From: Amorphus coralli DSM 19760
GTDB lineage: Bacteria > Pseudomonadota > Alphaproteobacteria > Rhizobiales > Amorphaceae
Reading direction: 5' to 3'
DNA length: 64,000 nucleotides
NCBI RefSeq assembly: GCF_000374525.1
Contig: NZ_KB894572.1
Location: 186,001 to 250,000 of the forward strand
Of this stretch, positions 16,988 to 27,688 are shown one piece after another. Position 1 is the first letter of the stretch. Each line of letters begins with the position of its first letter. Under the pieces are notes generated by a model. That model ran no database searches. It had not been told where the DNA came from and worked only from the letters and a program-made list of their open reading frames with translations. The translations under genes and the position numbers were made by a program.

Positions 16988-18679
16988 ATGGAGGACCGTG
17001 TAAAGGTCGCCGCCGTCGAGGAAGGGCACGCGCATCCGATCTCGGACGAGCGTGCGGTGCTGCCGGAGCTGTTTGACCGGGCGGTGACGTCGTACGGCAG
17101 TCTGCGCGCGATCGATTTTCTCGGGCGCACATGGACCTTTGGCGAGATCGGCGAATGCGTTGACCGGGCGGCGGCCGGGTTGCAGGGGCTTGGTGTCGGT
17201 CCCGGATCGCGCGTCGGTCTCTGCCTGCCGAACACACCCTACTATGTGATCTTCTACTTCGCCGTGCTGAAGACCGGCGCCACCGTCGTCAACTTCAATC
17301 CGCTTTACACGGCCCACGAGATCGAGGCCCAGGTTCGCGATTCCGGCGCCACCGTCATGGTGGTGATGGATCTGGAGCGGATCTACCGGCCTACCGCATC
17401 GATCGCGGAGCGGGCGGGGCTTGCGCATCTGATCGTCTGTCCGATGGCCGACGCGTTGCCGTCCGTGAAAGGGCTTTTGTTCCGCCTCTTCAAGCGGCGT
17501 GAGCGCGCCCGCGTTCCCGCCGATGCCCGCCATGTCGGCTACGCCTCCCTCGTGCAGGCAGGTGGGGCGTTCAGGCCGGTAACAATCGCCCCCGAGGATC
17601 TTGCGGTTCTCCAATATACCGGCGGCACGACGGGCACGCCGAAGGGCGCCATGCTCACGCACCGCAATCTCGTCGCCAACGTGCGTCAGGTGGTTGCCCA
17701 TGGCGGGCCCGCCTTTCGCGAAGGCGAGGAGCGGGTCCTTTGCGTCCTGCCCTTCTTCCACATTTTCGCGCTGACGGTGGCTCTGAACCTCGCCGTGGTC
17801 ATCGGCGGCGAGATGGTGCTGATGCCGCAGTTCAAGCTCGAGGATCTTCTGAAGACGATCGCGCGGCGGCGCCCGACCGTGCTGCCGGCCGTGCCAACCC
17901 TCTACGGTGCCATCGCCACAGCTGCCGAGACGCGCACCCTGGACCTGTCGTCCATCCGCACCTGCATTTCCGGCGGAGCACCGCTTCCGGCGGATATCCG
18001 GACGCGCTTCGAGAGCCTGACCGGCTGCCGGCTGGCGGAGGGCTACGGTCTGACGGAGACGTCTCCGGTGGTATCGTGCAATCTGCTCGCAGGGGGCGAA
18101 AATCGTGACGGCTCCGCCGGTTTGCCGTTGCCGGAAACGATCATCGAGATCCGTAACCCTGACGAGCCGCACCGTCTCTTGCCGCAGGGCGAGAAGGGCG
18201 AGGTGTGCATTCGTGGTCCCCAGGTGATGGCCGGCTATCTGAACCGCCCGGTGGAGACCGAGGCGGTCATGGTGGAGGGCGCGATCAGGACCGGCGATAT
18301 CGGCTACCTGGACGACGACGGCTATCTGTTCCTGGTCGACCGCATCAAGGACCTCATCATCTGCAGCGGCTACAACGTGTATCCGCGCATGATCGAGGAT
18401 GCGCTCTACGAACACGAGGACGTGTCGGAAGCGGTGGTCATCGGCGTTGCAGACGCCTACCGGGGCGAGACGCCCAAAGCGTTCGTGACGCTGCGCGAGG
18501 GAGCGGGAACCACCTCGGAACAGCTCCTGGCATTTCTCGCGACGCGGGTATCGAAGATCGAGATGCCGTCGAGCCTCGAAATCCGAACCACATTGCCGAG
18601 GACCATGGTTGGCAAGCTCTCAAAGAAGGAACTCGTCGAGGAAGAGAAGGCGCGCGCCAAAATGTCCACGGCTTCCTGA
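16988..18679 (+). CDS. Long-chain acyl-CoA synthetase (FadD-like)
   Basis: 563 aa, AMP-forming ligase. The P-loop-like A3 motif is YTGGTTGTPKGAMLTH; A5 is EGYGLTETSP; A7/A8 cover YLNRPVETEAV, the IRTGDIGYLDDDGYLFLVD region and DRIKDLIICSGYNVYPRMIE; the C-terminal lysine lies in RTMVGKLSKKEL. It activates fatty acids for the beta-oxidation enzymes encoded downstream. ATG at 16988 follows GGGAGGCACC; an in-frame ATG 13 codons earlier lacks such a site. A palindromic operator lies just upstream. Confidence 0.92.
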   Translation: MEDRVKVAAVEEGHAHPISDERAVLPELFDRAVTSYGSLRAIDFLGRTWTFGEIGECVDRAAAGLQGLGVGPGSRVGLCLPNTPYYVIFYFAVLKTGATVVNFNPLYTAHEIEAQVRDSGATVMVVMDLERIYRPTASIAERAGLAHLIVCPMADALPSVKGLLFRLFKRRERARVPADARHVGYASLVQAGGAFRPVTIAPEDLAVLQYTGGTTGTPKGAMLTHRNLVANVRQVVAHGGPAFREGEERVLCVLPFFHIFALTVALNLAVVIGGEMVLMPQFKLEDLLKTIARRRPTVLPAVPTLYGAIATAAETRTLDLSSIRTCISGGAPLPADIRTRFESLTGCRLAEGYGLTETSPVVSCNLLAGGENRDGSAGLPLPETIIEIRNPDEPHRLLPQGEKGEVCIRGPQVMAGYLNRPVETEAVMVEGAIRTGDIGYLDDDGYLFLVDRIKDLIICSGYNVYPRMIEDALYEHEDVSEAVVIGVADAYRGETPKAFVTLREGAGTTSEQLLAFLATRVSKIEMPSSLEIRTTLPRTMVGKLSKKELVEEEKARAKMSTAS

Positions 18680-18719
18680 CCCGGATCGGCTATGATAGCT
18701 ACACCACATTGTCGGCTGC

Positions 18720-19148
18720 ATGACAGACCATGGGCCGCTGCAGGGGCTGCAGGTGACGGGCAACTTTTACACGGTTACCCAGCTCGCAGACGAACTGGGC
18801 GTGACACCGCGCGCCGTTCGCTTCTACGAGGCCAAGGGTTTGCTGTCGCCGGGCAGGGCCGGCGCGACCCGTATATATACGGCGCGCGATCGGGCACGCC
18901 TGATCCTCATCTTGCGCGGCAAGCGGTTGGGTTTCTCGCTCCAGGAAATCAAGGAATATCTGGATCTCTACGATCTGGATCGCACGCAGAAGGAGCAGCT
19001 TCAGCGGCTGCTCGCCGGCGTGAGCGAACGCCGTCAGCGTCTGGAGGAGCAGCGCGAAGCGCTCGAGACGACGTTGACGGAGCTGCAGGACATCGAACAG
19101 CAGGCCAGCGAAGCGCTCGCCAGGTTCGAGCGCAGCAAGGCCAGCTGA
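18720..19148 (+). CDS. MerR-family transcriptional regulator of the fatty-acid cluster
   Basis: 142 aa. The N-terminal winged helix begins FYTVTQLADELGVTPRAVRF and continues YEAKGLLSPGR; residues about 85-140 form a long coiled-coil dimerisation helix rich in Q, E and L. No cysteine set for metal binding is present, so it belongs with the metabolite-responsive MerR proteins seen beside acyl-CoA genes. It is set between the synthetase (40 nt upstream) and thiolase (55 nt downstream), hence probably controls this locus. A GTG at 18753 is an alternative start. Confidence 0.85.
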   Translation: MTDHGPLQGLQVTGNFYTVTQLADELGVTPRAVRFYEAKGLLSPGRAGATRIYTARDRARLILILRGKRLGFSLQEIKEYLDLYDLDRTQKEQLQRLLAGVSERRQRLEEQREALETTLTELQDIEQQASEALARFERSKAS

Positions 19149-19203
19149 TCGACGGGCCTCGCCCGTCCCCCGACAAGAATTTCCATCTCCAGGAGACATC
19201 GCC

Positions 19204-20340
19204 ATGACGAAGGCCGTCATCGCGGGCTACGCGCGCTCGCCGTTCACGCTTGCCAGGAAGGGCGCGCTCGCGCGCGTTCGCCCCGACGATTTCGCTGCCG
19301 CCGTGGTTCGCGACCTGATCGCGCGCTCGGGCGTCAAGCCGGAGGACATCGAGGACCTGATCGTCGGCTGTGCCTTCCCGGAAGCCGAACAGGGCTTCAA
19401 CGTGGCGCGTCTGATCGGCCAGATCGCCGAACTGCCGGAGACGGTGGCGGGTATGACGATCAACCGCTTCTGTGGGTCCTCGATGCACGCGGTTCACATC
19501 GCGGCCGGCCAGATTGCGATGGGCGCGGGTGACGTCTTCGTCTGCGCCGGCGTGGAAAGCATGAGCCGGGTGCCCATGACCGGCTTCAACCCGATGCCGA
19601 ACCCGAAGCTCTACGAGAAGAACCCCGGCGCCTATATCAGCATGGGCGATACTGCGGAGAATGTCGCCCAGCGCTGGCAGGTATCCCGCGAGGACCAGGA
19701 GGCGTTTGCCGTCCGCAGCCACCGGCTGGCGACGGAAGCCCGCGACCAGGGACGGCTCGCCGACGAGATCGTTGCAATACCGGCGAATGGTGCCAGCGTG
19801 AGCGAGGATGGCTGCATCCGTCCCGACACCACCGCGGAAAGTCTGTCGGAGCTGAAGCCCGCCTTCCTGGAAGGCGGCACCGTCACCGCCGGCACCTCGT
19901 CGCCGCTCACCGATGGCGCCGCGGCGGTCCTGGTGTGCAGCGAGGACTATGCCGAGCGGGCCGGCCTGACGCCGCTCGCCCGTGTCGTGTCGGCGTCCGT
20001 CACCGGTTGCGATCCGACCGTGATGGGCATCGGCCCGGTGGCGGCGACCCGCAAGGTGCTCGCCCGCTCCGGCCTCGACATCAAGGACATGGACGTGGTT
20101 GAGCTCAACGAGGCCTTCGCCAGCCAGGCGCTTGCCTGCGTCCGTGAGCTCGGCATTCGCGAGGAAACCCTGAACCTCGACGGCGGCGCCATCGCGCTCG
20201 GCCATCCGCTCGGCGCCAGCGGCGCGCGCATCCTCGGCAAGGCGGCATCCTTGCTGAACCGCGAGGGCGGCCGCTACGCGCTCGCCACCCAGTGCATCGG
20301 CGGTGGCCAGGGCATCGCCACGATCATGGAGCGCATGTGA
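19204..20340 (+). CDS. Acetyl-CoA C-acyltransferase (thiolase, FadA/FadI-like)
   Basis: 378 aa. Nucleophilic Cys in [13 protein letters not shown], the [10 protein letters not shown] segment, the histidine in [10 protein letters not shown] and the second cysteine in [10 protein letters not shown] make the complete thiolase active site. It performs the last step of beta-oxidation. CAGGAGA precedes the ATG. Its stop overlaps the start of the next gene (ATGTGATGG), so the two are coupled, as expected for a trifunctional-type complex. Confidence 0.94.
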   Translation: MTKAVIAGYARSPFTLARKGALARVRPDDFAAAVVRDLIARSGVKPEDIEDLIVGCAFPEAEQGFNVARLIGQIAELPETVAGMTINRFCGSSMHAVHIAAGQIAMGAGDVFVCAGVESMSRVPMTGFNPMPNPKLYEKNPGAYISMGDTAENVAQRWQVSREDQEAFAVRSHRLATEARDQGRLADEIVAIPANGASVSEDGCIRPDTTAESLSELKPAFLEGGTVTAGTSSPLTDGAAAVLVCSEDYAERAGLTPLARVVSASVTGCDPTVMGIGPVAATRKVLARSGLDIKDMDVVELNEAFASQALACVRELGIREETLNLDGGAIALGHPLGASGARILGKAASLLNREGGRYALATQCIGGGQGIATIMERM

Positions 20341-22661
20341 TGGCGGGCATCGACAAGGTCGCGGTCATCGGCGCCGGCGTCATGGGCGCCGGCATCGCGG
20401 CGCACGTGGCCAACGCAGGGGTGAAGGTGCTGCTCCTGGACATCGTTCCCGAGGGCGCGGAGAACCGCAACGCGCTCGCAGAGGGGGCCGTGGCCCGCAT
20501 GAAGAAGGCCGACCCGGCGCCGTTCATGTCGCCGCGCGCGGCCAAGCTCGTGGAGACGGGCAACCTCGAGGACGATCTGGACAAGCTCGCCGAAGCCGAC
20601 TGGATCATCGAGGCGGTGGTCGAGCGAACCGACATCAAGCAGGCGCTTTACGCGAAGATCGATGCCGTGCGCCGGCCCGAGACCGCGGTGTCCTCCAACA
20701 CTTCGACGATCCCGCTGGCGACGCTCGTGGAGGGCCAGTCGGAGGCATTCGCCCGCGCCTTCATGATCACCCATTTCTTCAATCCGCCACGCTACATGCG
20801 GCTGATGGAGCTGGTTACGGGCCCGTCGACCGATACCGACATTGCCGGCCGGGTGGCCGACTTTGCCGACCGCAGGCTCGGCAAGAGCGTCATCGCGGCC
20901 AAGGACAGCCCGGGCTTCATCGCCAACCGTCTCGGCGTCACCTGGATCCAGCTTGCCGTCGGCCAGGCGTTCGAGCAGGAACTGACAGTCGAGGAGGCCG
21001 ACGCCGTCATCGGCCGGCCGTTCGGCATCCCCAAGACCGGGGTCTTCGGCCTGCTCGATCTCGTCGGCCTCGACCTGATGCCTCACGTGGGCGCTAGCCT
21101 GGCGGCGGCGCTGCCGGAGGGCGATGCCTTCCACACCTCCCGCCGCGAGCTGCCGCTGATCGAGAAGATGATCGCCGATGGCTACACCGGCCGGAAGGGG
21201 AAGGGCGGCTTCTACCGGCTCAACCGTGAGGGCGGCGGCCGGCAGAAGGAAGCCATCGACCTGTCCACCGGCCGCTACGGCCCCGCCCGGCGGCCGCGGC
21301 TCGCCGAGCTGGAAGGCGTCCGCAATCCGCGCCAGGTGTTCGACGATACCGGCCGCATCGGCCGCTACGCGTTCGCCGTCATGGGCGGCACGCTGGCCTA
21401 TGCCGCCCGGCTGGTCGGCGAGGCGAGCGACGACATCGCCGCCATCGATGAGGCCATGCGGCTTGGCTACAACTGGAAATGGGGCCCGTTCGAGCTGATC
21501 GATCGGATCGGCGGCGCCTACCTGGCGAAGCGCCTCGAGGAGGCCGGCGAGCCGGTTCCCGAAATCCTGGAGACGCTCGGCGAGCGCACCTTCTACCGGG
21601 TCGAGGATGGCCGCCGACAGGTGTTGCAGCCCGACGGCAGCTACGCCGACATCGTGCGGGCCGAGGGTGTGCTGCTGCTTGCCGACATCAAGCTCGCCTC
21701 GGAGCCGCTCATCCGCAACGGTTCGGCCGCGGCCTGGGACATCGGCGACGGCATCGTCTGCTTCGAGTTCACCTCGCAGCAGAACGCCCTCGACGAGGAG
21801 GTCGTCTCGCTGCTCGCCTCGACCATCAAGCTGGTGAAGCGCAACCACAAGGCCCTGGTCGTCTACAACGAGGGCAGCAACTTCTCCGTCGGCGCCAATC
21901 TGGGTTTGGCCCTGTTTGCCGCCAACATTGCCGCCTGGGGCGAGATCGAGCGGCTCGTCGCGCTCGGCCAGAAGACCTATTCGGCGCTGAAATACGCCCC
22001 GTTCCCGGTGGTCAGTGCGCCGTCGGGGATGGCGCTTGGCGGCGGCTGCGAGATCCTGCTGCACAGCGATGCCGTCCAGGCCCACGCGGAGAGCTATATC
22101 GGCCTGGTGGAGTGCGGCGTCGGCATCGTGCCGGGCTGGGGCGGCTGCAAGGAGATGCTGGCCCGCTGGCAGGAGCCCGGCGCGCTTCCGGGCGGTCCGA
22201 TGCCGGCCCCTTCCAAGGTGTTCGAAACGGTTTCCATGGCGACCGTCGCCAAGTCGGCGGAAGAGGCGAAGGGCCTGAAGTTCCTGCGTGCCGACGACGG
22301 CATCACCATGAACAGGGACCGGCTCCTCGCCGATGCCAAGGCACGGGCGCTGGAGCTCGTTGACGGTTATCGCCCCCCGGAGCCCCACACCTATCAGCTT
22401 CCCGGCCCGTCTGGTCGGCTGGCCATGGAAATGGCGGCCGCCGGCTTTGCCCGCCGCGGCATCGCCACGCCGCACGACCTGGTGGTGGCCGGCGAACTGG
22501 CCAACGTGCTGGCCGGCGGCGACTGCGATCTGCTCGACGAAGTCGGGGAAGACGCCATTTTGGAACTGGAGCGGGAAAGCTTCATGCGCCTGGTGCGAAC
22601 GTCGGCGACGCTGGACCGCTTTGAAAGCGTTCTGGAGACCGGCAAGCCCGTGAGGAACTGA
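20340..22661 (+). CDS. 3-hydroxyacyl-CoA dehydrogenase / enoyl-CoA hydratase, FadN-like order
   Basis: 773 aa. The NAD-binding 3-hydroxyacyl-CoA dehydrogenase half comes first (VAVIGAGVMGAGIAAHVANA, then FMITHFFNPPRYMRLMELV and SPGFIANRLG), followed by a crotonase half at about 470-700 (NFSVGANLGL, the SGMALGGGCEILLHSDAVQA region, VGIVPGWGG). FadB and FadJ have the reverse order (hydratase first), so this is the FadN-like architecture. It catalyses hydration and dehydrogenation in beta-oxidation. ATG overlaps the thiolase TGA; it ends 2 nt before the acyl-CoA dehydrogenase. Confidence 0.92.
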   Translation: MAGIDKVAVIGAGVMGAGIAAHVANAGVKVLLLDIVPEGAENRNALAEGAVARMKKADPAPFMSPRAAKLVETGNLEDDLDKLAEADWIIEAVVERTDIKQALYAKIDAVRRPETAVSSNTSTIPLATLVEGQSEAFARAFMITHFFNPPRYMRLMELVTGPSTDTDIAGRVADFADRRLGKSVIAAKDSPGFIANRLGVTWIQLAVGQAFEQELTVEEADAVIGRPFGIPKTGVFGLLDLVGLDLMPHVGASLAAALPEGDAFHTSRRELPLIEKMIADGYTGRKGKGGFYRLNREGGGRQKEAIDLSTGRYGPARRPRLAELEGVRNPRQVFDDTGRIGRYAFAVMGGTLAYAARLVGEASDDIAAIDEAMRLGYNWKWGPFELIDRIGGAYLAKRLEEAGEPVPEILETLGERTFYRVEDGRRQVLQPDGSYADIVRAEGVLLLADIKLASEPLIRNGSAAAWDIGDGIVCFEFTSQQNALDEEVVSLLASTIKLVKRNHKALVVYNEGSNFSVGANLGLALFAANIAAWGEIERLVALGQKTYSALKYAPFPVVSAPSGMALGGGCEILLHSDAVQAHAESYIGLVECGVGIVPGWGGCKEMLARWQEPGALPGGPMPAPSKVFETVSMATVAKSAEEAKGLKFLRADDGITMNRDRLLADAKARALELVDGYRPPEPHTYQLPGPSGRLAMEMAAAGFARRGIATPHDLVVAGELANVLAGGDCDLLDEVGEDAILELERESFMRLVRTSATLDRFESVLETGKPVRN

Positions 22662-22663
22662 TC

Positions 22664-24454
<1,791 letters not shown>

Positions 24455-24496
24455 CCACACCCTTTCGGGTGCGTACGTCTCGAACGGGAGAGGGCT

Positions 24497-24805
24497 ATGG
24501 CCGACAAGCAGGAGATCGTCGACGCGCTCGACGAAAGGTCCGAAGGGCTGGAAGGGCTCGGTTACAGGATCCGGTTTGACCTGACCGACGGGGGCAGCGT
24601 CTTTCTCGACGGCACTGCCTCACCGGTGGAAATCAGGGAAGGAACGGGCGAAGCGGACACCGTCCTCAAGCTCAGCTCGGACAATCTGATGAAGCTGATC
24701 GAAGGCCGGCTCAACCCGATGGTGGCGTTCTCCACCGGACGTCTGAAGGTAGAGGGGTCGCAGGGCGTTGCCCTGAAGCTCGCCGGTCTGCTGGAAGGCG
24801 AGTAG
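24497..24805 (+). CDS. SCP2 sterol-binding domain protein
   Basis: 102 aa, the whole protein being one SCP2-type lipid-binding fold, with the conserved NLMKLIEGRLNPMVAFSTGR core and GRLKVEGSQGVALKL. Such proteins bind acyl chains or acyl-CoA. Last gene of the fatty-acid operon, 42 nt after the dehydrogenase and 44 nt before a strong terminator hairpin. Likely a carrier for long acyl-CoA. Confidence 0.85.
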   Translation: MADKQEIVDALDERSEGLEGLGYRIRFDLTDGGSVFLDGTASPVEIREGTGEADTVLKLSSDNLMKLIEGRLNPMVAFSTGRLKVEGSQGVALKLAGLLEGE

Positions 24806-24810
24806 GCACG

Positions 24811-24836
24811 AAAAAGCCGGCGGTCTTGCCGCCGGC
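24811..24836 (-). terminator. Terminator of the FadL-like gene
   Basis: Stem GCCGGCGG / CCGCCGGC with 5-nt loop. On the minus strand the stem is followed by TTTTT (24815-24811), a standard Rho-independent terminator for the convergent porin gene. Confidence 0.75.
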
Positions 24837-24849
24837 CCAAGACTGTCCG

Positions 24850-24882
24850 AAACCGGCCGCCCGCAAGGCGGCCGGTTTCTTT
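24850..24882 (+). terminator. Terminator of the fatty-acid operon
   Basis: Stem AAACCGGCCGCC / GGCGGCCGGTTT with loop CGCAA, followed by CTTT on the plus strand. It lies 44 nt past the SCP2 stop and abuts the end of the porin gene. Confidence 0.75.
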
Positions 24883-24885
24883 GCG

Positions 24886-26169
24886 TCAGAACTTGTAGCT
24901 GGCACCGATCGAGATCAGGTCGACGCGGGAGTCCACCGAGCCGACGAAGGGCAGGCCAGCGATGTAGCTCGGATTGCCGGGGGTCAGCTCCACGTCGCCG
25001 TCGCCCACCGTGAAGATGTGGGTGTAGGCGAGGTCGATGGTCAGCTTGTCCTTCCAGGTATAGGAGGCGCCGACCGCGGCATGGACACGATCGGAATCCG
25101 GCAGCCGCAGATCGCGATTGGCGGTGGTGATCGGCGACCACTCGTAAGCCAGGCCACCGCGCATCGACCAGCGCTCGTTGAAGTCGAACTCGGCACCGAC
25201 CGAGGCATAGTAGCCGTCGTTGTAATCGAAGGAGAGGTTGGTCAGCGTTGCACCGGTCAACGGGCCGGAAGCCGATTTCACCGGGATCGTGCCGAGCCGG
25301 CTCCAGTTGGTCCACTCGAAGCCGGCATTCAGCGCCAGCTGTTCCGTCACCTGCTGGCGCAGGCCGAAGGTGACGATTTCCGGCAGCGTGATGTCGGCCT
25401 CGATCGGGTAGGTGCCGGCGGGAAGAGCTCCGGACCTCGCCTGAAGGTTGAGGTCTCCGGTCAGGTTGAGGCCGACCGGGGAGCGGTAGCCGAGACCAAT
25501 CTCGGTGCCCGCGAACGGGGTAATGGTGATGCCGGCGGTGCCGCCGAAGCCGACATCGTCACCCGACAGCTGGGCTGTCGGCGCATAGGGCACTGGCGAG
25601 AGGGAACGCGACAGGTCGGTCGAGAAGTACATCACCTGCATGCCGGCGCCGATGGAGAGCCAGTCGTTGACCGCAAAGGTGATACTCGGATTGACGTTGA
25701 AGGAGAACACCCGGGAGGTCTTGGCGTAGATCTGGCCGGCGTACGGATCCTCATACTTCGTCGAAAGCCCGAACGGGGTATTGGTGGCGAGGCCGAGCCA
25801 CGCCTTCTCGCCAAGCTGGTAGCTGGCGTAGAGCGACGGCAGCACCGTGTCGCTGCCGATATCGCCGGTCTCTCCGGTACCGCCGAGGCCCAGCAGAAGA
25901 GGGCTCGTTCCTGTCTGCGGCGTGACGTTGCTGTAAGGCAGGATCGCGCTGGCGTTGGCCTCGAACTGCATGCCCTCGCGTCCCGACATCCAGGCCGGGT
26001 TCCAGTAGATGGACGAGAGACCCGCGCTGCCCGCGGCTACGCCCGCGAAGGCAAGGCCCTGACCTCTGGTGCTCTGTTCGCGCAGGGCGAACGACCCGGC
26101 GATTGCGGCTCCGCTCGTGGTGAGAGCGGTCGTGGCGAGGACCAGAGTGAAAAGGACGCTACGCTGCAT
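24886..26169 (-). CDS. Outer-membrane FadL/TodX-family hydrophobic substrate transporter
   Basis: 427 aa. Signal peptide MQRSVLFTLVLATTALTTSG with cleavage near IAG-SF. The mature N-terminus has the FadL hatch pattern: LREQSTRGQGLAFAGVAAGS, then SSIYWNPAWMSG (FadL NPA motif). The rest is a series of amphipathic beta strands ending with a C-terminal aromatic residue (SIGASYKF). FadL proteins pass fatty acids or other hydrophobic molecules through the outer membrane, in line with the convergent beta-oxidation operon. AGGAGGAAACA precedes the ATG. Confidence 0.9.
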   Translation of the reverse strand: MQRSVLFTLVLATTALTTSGAAIAGSFALREQSTRGQGLAFAGVAAGSAGLSSIYWNPAWMSGREGMQFEANASAILPYSNVTPQTGTSPLLLGLGGTGETGDIGSDTVLPSLYASYQLGEKAWLGLATNTPFGLSTKYEDPYAGQIYAKTSRVFSFNVNPSITFAVNDWLSIGAGMQVMYFSTDLSRSLSPVPYAPTAQLSGDDVGFGGTAGITITPFAGTEIGLGYRSPVGLNLTGDLNLQARSGALPAGTYPIEADITLPEIVTFGLRQQVTEQLALNAGFEWTNWSRLGTIPVKSASGPLTGATLTNLSFDYNDGYYASVGAEFDFNERWSMRGGLAYEWSPITTANRDLRLPDSDRVHAAVGASYTWKDKLTIDLAYTHIFTVGDGDVELTPGNPSYIAGLPFVGSVDSRVDLISIGASYKF

Positions 26170-26631
26170 TGTTTCCTCCTGGGGCGATGCCTTCTGGTGA
26201 GACTGGCGTTTGGAGAGCGAGTCTCGGCACCGGAATCTTTTTTGAACGCCCTCGATCCTATTCACTGTGTGCCGTTGGAATAGCCCTAAACGTCGCCAGG
26301 GTGACGTATACGGGAGAGTGTTGCGTAAAGGATACAGGCAGTGGTTGCCGAAACTCTATGCGGATTTTTGACAGCCATCCCGCAATGCCTGCCTTGCACA
26401 CTAGTGATGGATTGCGAAGCGCGGGCGACAGGCCGGCGACGTTTGCCTTAAGGTGGCTGGCCTCTGCATCTTCTTTGGCGCCTGGGCACGATCGCGGAAA
26501 GGCACATCGCCGCCTGTAAACAACCGGTTCAACGTCGCCGAGATCGACGGGGAGGTCGCCATCATGGCTATCGAGGCCGGCAAGACTGGGTACCGTCTCT
26601 GCATGAGTGCGGGCCATGTCGGAGCCGCGGC
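26170..26631. other. Intergenic region upstream of the FadL-like gene
   Basis: 462 nt with no supportable gene. It should contain the porin promoter on the minus strand; the one feature seen is the operator-like sequence at 26302-26315. Short open frames here lack both codon character and ribosome sites. Confidence 0.6.
26302..26315. promoter_or_regulatory. Imperfect copy of the TGACGTAAACGTCA palindrome
   Basis: TGACGTATACGGGA matches 11 of 14 positions of the site at 16919, with the left half intact. It lies 133 nt upstream of the FadL-like start. Co-regulation of porin and beta-oxidation genes by one MerR regulator is inferred. Confidence 0.4.
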
Positions 26632-27249
26632 TCAGCCTGCGGACGCCTTGCGGAACACCACGATGAGGTTGTTGGCAGGCATCTCGATCACTTCGTGGAG
26701 GTCGAGGCCTGCCCTTCGTGCTTCCTCTTCCACCGTCTCGAGTTCCCTGAGACCCCAGGACGGATCGCGTTCCTTCAGCGAGGCGTCGAAGGCCTCGTTG
26801 GAGGCGGCGGTTTCAACGCCCGCGCGCCTGTAGGGACCGTAGAGGATCAGCGGATTGCCGTCGGCCAGAGCCCGGCCGGCGCCGGCCATCAGCGCCGGTG
26901 TCGCTGCCCACGGCGCGATGTGGATCATGTTGATGCAGACGATCGCGCGGGCCGCGTCGATGGGCCAGGGCGCCTCGGACAGGACATCGATCGCCAGCGG
27001 ATCGCGAACGTTTGCGAGGCCTTCGCTGTCGCGCCAGGCGACGATGGAGGCGCGCATGTCCTCCTTCGGCTCGCTAGGCTGCCAGACAAGGCCGGGCAGC
27101 GCGGCGGCAAAATGGACGGCGTGCTCGCCCGTGCCACTGGCGATCTCAAGAACCAGGCCCTCGGACGGAAGCAGGCGCTGCAGCTCCTTCAGGATCGGGT
27201 CCCGGTTGCGGGCGGCGGAAGGGGATTCCAGACGATGGTCGGTCTGCAT
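26632..27249 (-). CDS. DUF938 family SAM-dependent methyltransferase-like protein
   Basis: 205 aa. The family core includes AARNRDPILKELQRLLP, the SAM-binding LVLEIASGTGEHAVHFAAAL and the CINMIHIAPW segment. DUF938 proteins have a class I methyltransferase fold and no assigned substrate that I know of. It lies 18 nt downstream of the small protein gene and is probably co-transcribed with it. Confidence 0.85.
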   Translation of the reverse strand: MQTDHRLESPSAARNRDPILKELQRLLPSEGLVLEIASGTGEHAVHFAAALPGLVWQPSEPKEDMRASIVAWRDSEGLANVRDPLAIDVLSEAPWPIDAARAIVCINMIHIAPWAATPALMAGAGRALADGNPLILYGPYRRAGVETAASNEAFDASLKERDPSWGLRELETVEEEARRAGLDLHEVIEMPANNLIVVFRKASAG

Positions 27250-27267
27250 GTGAATACGGGTCCTGTC

Positions 27268-27534
27268 TCAATCCTTGCCGAAGATGCGGCGGACGGCCTT
27301 GGTCGATCCCTCGGCCATGCCCATGAACTTGGGGATGTCGGCAAGCGCGCCGACGAAGAGCGGCGTGCCAGCGGGAAGCTGGGTTTTCACGTCATGGTAG
27401 AGCCGGGATTGCGACGCGCCGGTCTCGCAGACGAAGAGGCTGGCGGTCAGTGCGACCGCCTCGCCGGGAAAGTCGATCGCCTGGCCCGGCGTCTCGCTCG
27501 CCTCGTCACCGATGCTCACCACGTAGACCGTCAT
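27268..27534 (-). CDS. Conserved-looking small protein of unknown function
   Basis: 88 aa, starting MTVYVVSIGDEAS; not recognised. It is predicted soluble and has one cysteine (in FVCETGASQSRLYHDV). The ATG at 27534 is preferred over a longer frame because the extra residues are of low complexity and look non-coding. It sits 18 nt upstream of the DUF938 gene and is divergent from the GMC oxidoreductase gene with 154 nt between. The regular codon use and tight spacing support a real gene. Confidence 0.6.
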   Translation of the reverse strand: MTVYVVSIGDEASETPGQAIDFPGEAVALTASLFVCETGASQSRLYHDVKTQLPAGTPLFVGALADIPKFMGMAEGSTKAVRRIFGKD

Positions 27535-27688
27535 CCCGGCTTCTCCCGTCCCACGCACCGGCCGATGTGTCGCGCGACAGGGTTGCACCTGACGGCCCCG
27601 ACCGTCCACTGATAGGGTCTGACAAACCGCCATGCGGACCCGAGTGACCCGGCGCCAGAAGGCGGAAGCGGGAGCGGGAGGTTGAACG

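Noticed and set aside
20274-22475. 733-codon frame antisense to the FadN-like gene
   Set aside because: Mirror-frame artefact of GC-rich codon use; the plus-strand gene has complete enzyme motifs.
26258-26617. 119-codon minus-strand frame upstream of the FadL-like gene
   Set aside because: No ribosome site, composition unlike coding sequence and no recognisable motif; it lies in the promoter region.
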